Shown: positions 58,965 to 64,000 of the stretch, one piece after another
Layout of the letters: every line of letters begins with the position of its first letter
Position numbering within the stretch: position 1 is the stretch's first letter
NCBI GenBank assembly: GCA_964036275.1
Contig: OZ038435.1
Span: 21,434,559 to 21,498,558 of the forward strand
Length of the DNA: 64,000 bases
Source: Litoditis marina
Taxonomy: Eukaryota; Nematoda; Chromadorea; Rhabditida; Rhabditidae
Direction: 5' to 3'
Program-made: the position numbers and the translations under genes
The notes under the pieces: model-generated
Databases searched by the model: none
The model's input: only the letters and a program-made list of their open reading frames with translations
What the model was told of the DNA's origin: nothing

Positions 58965-59783
58965 AACCCCTATAACACCGTGTTATAGAACAACACGTTT
59001 TATTACCGTACCTCAGTTGTAGTTTGATCTGCATTCACGGGGATCAGCAGACAAAATGAACCTGTCTTCCTGGCCTTCCCCTAAATGACGTCCATTTGAT
59101 TTGTAGTTTGATTGATTGTGAAGTTCTAATTGGTACTGTAAGAGTCTCAGCACGGAAGATGTGGACTATATAACTATAAACGCCGCAGTAGTCACCGATA
59201 AAACATACTAAAATGCAACCCAGCAATATTCACCCCCCCCCCCCCAACAATGCATATTTCAGCTATAGACTGTCTGGCCCTTTGGCGGTGTAATCCCGAA
59301 ATCTCTCGTATTTCCTAGTGTCTAGACGGACGTGAAGGACATTTCGCTGCCAGGGGTGACGTGGAAAGGGGGCGTGGCTTATTGAAAAAGAAGAAAGGAC
59401 AATGTCTGGGCCAACAATGGGTCATAGATACACATTGATCACAAACACGCCGCCGCGCGACGACACAGCAAAAAGTTGGCAACACCGTATAGGAGATGAC
59501 CGTAGTGAATTGTAGTTTGAACTGCAAACACGCCATCATTAAGGAATTTCGCCCGAAATAGAGGGGTTCAAACTACAAAGGGTTAAGACTACATTTACCG
59601 GTTAGTTTGGAGAGAGCGAACCCTGAAGGATGACGCTGAAATAGAGAGAATATGGGATTGTATTAGGCTTGGAGTTCGGTTTGAGAGCATGAAATAGGTA
59701 CGGTGTTCTGACCCATGCTGCGGTGTTTGTAGTTTGGTGATGGTTCGTTTCAGGCGCATGAACAAGAGTTCGATAAAATACAA

Positions 59784-59980
59784 TATAGGATTTGTCAAAC
59801 CGTTGTGGACACCGTACCATCGATTTTGTATGGGACGGGGTTTGGCGAGGGGCCAGCCAGTCTGCGTATCGTTGATCTACATACTCTCTCGTCCGCTGGC
59901 ACATAATCAACGACCGCTCGCCCCGCATCGCTCAATCAATTGAACCCTCTGCTGTCTTTATGGGGAAAATGGCGACTATA
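59784..59980. mobile_element. Family H copy 2
   Basis: TATAGGATTTGTCAAACCG to AAAATGGCGACTATA, 197 bp, about 90 percent identical to copy 1 by eye. It lies about 1 kb from copy 1 in the same orientation. Confidence 0.8.
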
Positions 59981-60105
59981 TTTTCGATGCATTCTGTGTG
60001 TATGTAGATTGCTCTCGGTGCTTTTGGGAGTAATTTGTTAAATATGATGTTTGAACATCAAACTATACGTGGAGACTACTTTTGACTAGCAGAAAAACAG
60101 TGCGT

Positions 60106-60308
60106 TATAGTCGTCGCCAACGGAAAGGCTAGACGGTACTGTATATCTCACTTTCCGCTGTGTGCGCACACAAGTCTTCGATTCCAAAGCTTTCCGGTTA
60201 TTGTGCACCAATAGCGCAGCGCAGTGGTTAGTGGCTTGCTACGAAACTTTTGCTCGCAGGCTCGATTCGGGCGGGAGACAGAACTTTATAAGTTTGGCAC
60301 CCACTATA
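60106..60308 (+). mobile_element. Family A copy 5, full length
   Basis: Begins TATAGTCGTCGCCAACGG and ends TTTGGCACCCACTATA; reversed, the latter is TATAGTGGGTGCCAAA, matching the start at most positions. The tRNA-like core has AGCGCAGTGGTTAG and a B box AGGCTCGATTCGG. A short GCGCA duplication precedes the A box. Confidence 0.85.
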
Positions 60309-60558
60309 TCTGCTCGGCCGTGTTCGTAATGTGATCCCGCCATGTTTTTCGGTAATCCGATATTACCGAACTACTAGTCTACAATGGGTGATGGATGAAT
60401 CGAGATGATCAATCGATAATCATGTTTTGCATGTGTGTGTCGTTCCCATCGTCTGTTGTGTTTGTAGTTTGATGCCGTTGGATTTCTTTCGAAATTTGTG
60501 AGTACGGCATGTTTTGGGATCGAACTACAACCAAGGTTTGGTCATTGTCGGGTCAAAG

Positions 60559-60784
60559 TATAGTTTGTTCCACCCATTTATAACCCTCTACAGTAATGTG
60601 CTCAAATTTTGTGGTCAAAATTTGGTATGTTAGCGTTTTTGAATTTGCTTCAAGTTTCGGTAGGGTCTCATGAACTACAAACTCAGAAAGTTTGAAACCA
60701 AACTCTAGAATTATTCATTGAAAAACCTCCTTGAATGTTTGACGGATTACTGTAGGAAGACATCGATTGATGAAACAGAGTATA
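60559..60784. mobile_element. Family G copy
   Basis: TATAGTTTGTTCCACCCAT to GATTGATGAAACAGAGTATA, with the CTACAGTAAT and ATTACTGTAG inner blocks. Confidence 0.8.
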
Positions 60785-60924
60785 TACCGTCCGAAACCGT
60801 TATTCACTGTGAATACAGCGTTGCGGTATAGTTCTCGCCATTCCATTGAGATTTTGGTCTGGTTTTTTTCTTAGAAAGTGTTTTCGTATAACCATTATAA
60901 TGTATTGTAATCTGTAAATCGTAC

Positions 60925-61066
60925 CTGAATGTCCTAACTGGATCGGCGGTCCTTGTGTCGTATAACATGATGGTCGAATCCTTGGATCCACTGATCAGAA
61001 GATGTTCATCCGATCGTTGGAAATGCACACAGGTGGCCGAACGAGTGTGCGACTTGTAGTGCATGT
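60925..61066 (-). CDS. Single WD40-repeat exon, possibly WDR24-like
   Basis: A 142-nt exon between CTGCAG acceptor and CAG/GTACGATT donor encodes 46 full codons: an His-start repeat (HYKSHTRSATCVHF) followed by HLLISGSKDSTIMLYD and RTADPVRTF. This is one WD40 blade with the GSxD and the WD-like terminal dipeptide (here YD). The wording resembles the WDR24 (GATOR2 subunit, TORC1 nutrient signalling) blade 'HVLLSGSQDG..FDLRR', so WDR24 is a reasonable guess, but other WD40 proteins are not excluded. No neighbouring exon was found in the surrounding repeats (56.9-60.9 kb and 61.1-64 kb), so the remaining exons must lie beyond long introns, probably outside the window. Phase is 2 in and 2 out. 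Confidence 0.6.
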
Positions 61067-61348
61067 CTGCAGTGAAAAAATTAAACCGTTTAAACCATGC
61101 TGTCTTTGCAATCCCCATACGTGAAATACCCCCTTGTTTTGATGTTGACTGATGCTCATTTTTGCCCGATTTTGACCGGGGCATGCCCACTTTTTGGTGT
61201 GGTGTTACAGATTATCGGTAAAATTAGAGAAAAATCGTGTTTGCCAATGACATATGCTTACTTTTTGGGGATGCTCATGCTCACGTTTACCGATGTGAAC
61301 ATGTTTTATGTATGGTGCCAATGAAACTTCGAACAAATATTTTTCATA

Positions 61349-61850
61349 GAAATAACAGGTTTTATGAAAAGATATTACACCTGCGTACTGTAACAAAGGT
61401 TACTGCCTCTCAGGAAAACTTTAAGTGAATTGGCAAGGATTAACAGGATGAAAAGCCGCCTGGAAACTTTGTTGGCACGTTGCCAAGGTCTCATTAGGAA
61501 TGATTGGAACTATAATGCAACTCGTTTTTGTGCCATTACAAAGTAGTTCAGTTTTCCCACACCGTTGTGTTCCAGAACTGTTTTTACCATAGAAGTCGCT
61601 CTTATGAAAAACCGATATGGTGTATGATCTTTCTGTATTTGTAGTTTGACTCCGTCTTATTTCGGTCGAAATTAGGAAGTCATAGTGTGTAATGAGTTCC
61701 AACTACCACTCAGCTATGTTCATTCCCTATAAAGACAGGTTTTATGAAAAGATATTTTACCCGCGTACTGTTACAAAGGTTAACTCCATCTCAGGAAAAC
61801 TTCAAGTGAATTGGCGAAGATTAACAGGGTGAAAAGCCGCCTGGAAATTA
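61349..61850. repeat. Pair of ~120-bp direct repeats
   Basis: The block ACAGGTTTTATGAAAAGATA TTACACC.. to AAAAGCCGCCTGGAAA occurs at about 61355-61475 and 61734-61850 with about 90 percent identity by eye. The first copy runs into the family I right end. Confidence 0.75.
61440..61514. mobile_element. Family I fragment (right end)
   Basis: TTGGCACGTTGCCAAGGTC followed by ATTAGGAATGATTGGAACTA matches the right end of family I; the left half is replaced by the local direct repeat at 61349-61475. Confidence 0.6.
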
Positions 61851-62039
61851 TGCTCATTCCCTATAAAGATAGTTTCTTGAAATACACAGCTTGTCGACAA
61901 GCTGTGGTATTGCATCATCTGACGTAGTACGGTCTCAGACATATTGTAGTTGGCTACGAGCCAGAGAAGTTACAAATACTTAATACAACTATAAGTTAAA
62001 ACTTGACTAAGGATGTATATAAGTTGTAACTCCTTCACT

Positions 62040-62300
62040 ATCTAACTTTCTCTCTCTCTTCCTCTCCTATTCTCTCCTACTCTTTCTCTCTCTCTCTCCC
62101 TCTCCCTTCTTTCTTTCTCTCTCTCTCTATTTCTTTCTCCCTCTCCTACTCTCTCATACTCTCGCTCTCTCCCAAGTATCCCTTCAGCACTTAGAAACGT
62201 ATACCCTACTAAACTCAGCTTTCCCCGCTCGCTTGACTTGTCCGATTAATCGCTATGCAAAGTGTGTGTAGTCTAGCCTGTCTGGCGCCGCCCCGCGCTC

Positions 62301-62356
<56 letters not shown>

Positions 62357-62580
62357 ACTATCCATCTCTCTCTCTCTTCATATCTATCTCTCTCTATCAC
62401 TTTCTCTCTCTTGCTCTCACTCTCTTTCTTTCTTTCTCTCTCACTCTCTCTCTCTCTCCATCTCTATCTCTCTCACCCTCCCTCTCATACTCTCTTTCTT
62501 CTTTTTTCTCCGTTTCTCTCTCTTCCTCTCTCTCTCACTTTCTGATTCTCTTTTTGCTCTCTCTATCTCTGCCTCCTCCC
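62040..62580. repeat. (CT)n microsatellites with a 120-bp gap
   Basis: CT-rich tracts at 62045-62172 and 62297-62580 on the plus strand, opposite in strand to the GA tracts of 21-37 kb. Confidence 0.95.
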
Positions 62581-62812
62581 CCCCGTCTCAAAGCAATTCC
62601 AACAAATTAGAGTGACGTTTTATCTCTAAGCAACTCCAATAAACACAGCCAAATGTTCTGCTACAGTACTTCGCCAGACAGGTGAACATTAATTCGAAGG
62701 AAATCACCCTATTAAACAGGTGCTAGATAGGCTGCAGACATACTTCTAAGTGGATATTGGACATATATCGTGAAACTTGGAAATTCATGCTTTTTGTAAA
62801 CATGTTCTGGAA

Positions 62813-62869
62813 TAGGGTTGTTAAAAAATAAACTCGAACTCGAAAAACTCGAAACTCGATCAACAACTT
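62813..62869. mobile_element. Family C copy 4, mostly deleted
   Basis: Begins TAGGGTTGTTAAAAAA, has three TCGAA-type repeats, and ends GATCAACAACTT, an eroded right end. It sits just before a CT microsatellite. Confidence 0.6.
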
Positions 62870-62894
62870 CTTCTCTAGTCTATCGTTTATTTTC

Positions 62895-62899
62895 TTTCT

Positions 62900-62947
<48 letters not shown>

Positions 62948-62972
62948 TCTTTCTTTCTCTCTCTCCCTCTCA
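62895..62972. repeat. (CT)n microsatellite
   Basis: Pure TCTCTC run of about 38 bp with flanking TTCTTTC, starting soon after the eroded family C element. Confidence 0.95.
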
Positions 62973-63945
62973 CCCCTTCCAACCTTACTGGGGGTTTCGC
63001 TGTCTCGATCGTCGGTTAAAGGTCTAAAAAGGGCCGTTGTCCCGCGGCTAAAAAGCGCAGACTACCGTACCCAGTCTACGAATAATCTCATTTTCAGCCG
63101 ACATATTGATGTCGGCAAAAAAAGTGAATCGCACGGCTTCACTCAACGGATTCCCATAGCCGGACACGGTTTTTTATTCTGCTGTGTTTGTAGTCGAACC
63201 GCCCTTCGTTTTTCCATGAACACTGTGATGTGCAACGTTATGTTGCTCCATTTTCGAGCGAAACCAAGTTTCGCAGCTAGATCAAGCTACGAACTATATG
63301 TTACCCCGGGATAAGTCCCACGACGTAAGTAGAAAACTGGTAGACTTAGAAGAGCACTTAGCTGGGACTTAGGCTACGCAACACCACTTACCATGTTACC
63401 GCGCGGCTAAGTCCCATGATATTCGTCCTAGACACCCCTACAGCGTTTCTGCTAATCCCTAGAACAACCCATAGATTAGCTGTTTTTTATGATATAACAT
63501 TTTCGCATGAGAACATTGCTTGAGATCATTAGTACAATCATTCTCCTGCTTGATCATCGGATGGTCTTTGATCGAAGTTAGCCGGAGGTCTCGAAGTTCT
63601 TGTTCAATAGAAAGGGACCAAATCTAAGTTGTAGTTTCCTACACCCACAACAGACATTGCTAATTGCAACTGAGAACAAAGTGATCGAACTACAAAACCA
63701 GCACATAATCCCTCCTTCAACAATTGTATACATTCTTTCGTCGAAGATAGCTGGGATGTCGTTGACAAGTCTAACTTTATGGTCCCTTGTCCCTTCATAG
63801 CTTCATACCCTTTCAGTCCGCGATAGTTACATTGAGCAAAGTATGGTTATCGATCGTGGTTTACTGTATGCATCGCCCACGAACAATGATTATACATTGC
63901 GGGAGGTCGAGCTAAACAAACAGCAGATGATACGCTCTATAGCTC

Positions 63946-64000
63946 GCACATTTCCCAACTGGACTTGGGCAGTTTGCCAATGAAATTTCAAGGCAGTTTT
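63946..64000. mobile_element. Family Q copy 2, cut by the window edge
   Basis: GCACATTTCCCAACTGGACT followed by TGGGCAGTTTGCCAATGAAA is the reverse complement of the right end of the copy at 9836. The rest lies beyond the window. Confidence 0.8.

Larger units (their letters stand above)
57992..59170. mobile_element. 1.18-kb composite bounded by family J ends
   Basis: ATAGTCCACATCTTCCGCAC TGAGACTC at the left and GAGTCTCAGCACGGAAGATG TGGACTATA at the right are inverted copies. Between them lie a palindromic family K element, family F arms, and the G/H nest, so the pair may be one expanded element or two half elements. Confidence 0.55.

Noticed and set aside
63301..63425. Possible MITE around GGGATAAGTCCCACGACG
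   Set aside because: Only the short motif GGCTAAGTCCCATGA recurs nearby in direct orientation; no inverted ends.

Overview
This is a eukaryotic nuclear window, most likely from a nematode. The genes are split by GT-AG introns whose acceptors are mostly the nematode type (TTTCAG, TTCCAG). The kinase gene closely resembles Caenorhabditis TLK-1 as I remember it; no alignment was run. One first exon begins 8 nt after a TTTCAG, as expected for a spliced-leader acceptor. Introns are long and crowded with transposon remnants, unlike compact C. elegans, so a larger-genome relative fits better. Species cannot be named.

Layout. (1) 16-5238, minus: the 3' twelve exons of a seven-transmembrane receptor, complete at the C-terminus, with the N-terminal exon(s) not found. 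(2) About 5.2-38.8 kb: no coding exon that I can support. This stretch holds GA microsatellites, poly-G/C runs and many short non-autonomous DNA transposons (MITEs) and tRNA-derived elements, several nested in one another. (3) 38857-47028, minus: a complete 17-exon Tousled-like kinase gene of 726 codons. (4) 48000-54085, plus: a nine-exon gene, divergent from the kinase with about 970 bp between the starts, encoding an unrecognised 321-aa protein; my exon joins keep frame throughout. (5) 55767-56690: an 18-copy, 51-bp (17-codon) minisatellite. (6) 57-64 kb: more MITEs and CT/GA microsatellites, plus one WD40 exon on the minus strand (60925-61066), possibly WDR24-like.

The most distinctive content is in the repeats. 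One family (five copies) has MITE-like terminal inverted repeats but carries a tRNA-like pol III promoter (A and B boxes). Another has 12-bp inverted ends, exact 8-bp target duplications (hAT-like) and a core made of TCGAAA-type tandem repeats. Repeats have also reshaped genes: a 190-bp near-perfect tandem duplication copies a splice acceptor of the kinase gene, a MITE target-site duplication copies another kinase acceptor, and the divergent gene carries decayed copies of two of its own exon segments.

Coordinates were counted by hand; exon edges were checked by codon arithmetic, repeat edges may be off by a few bases.
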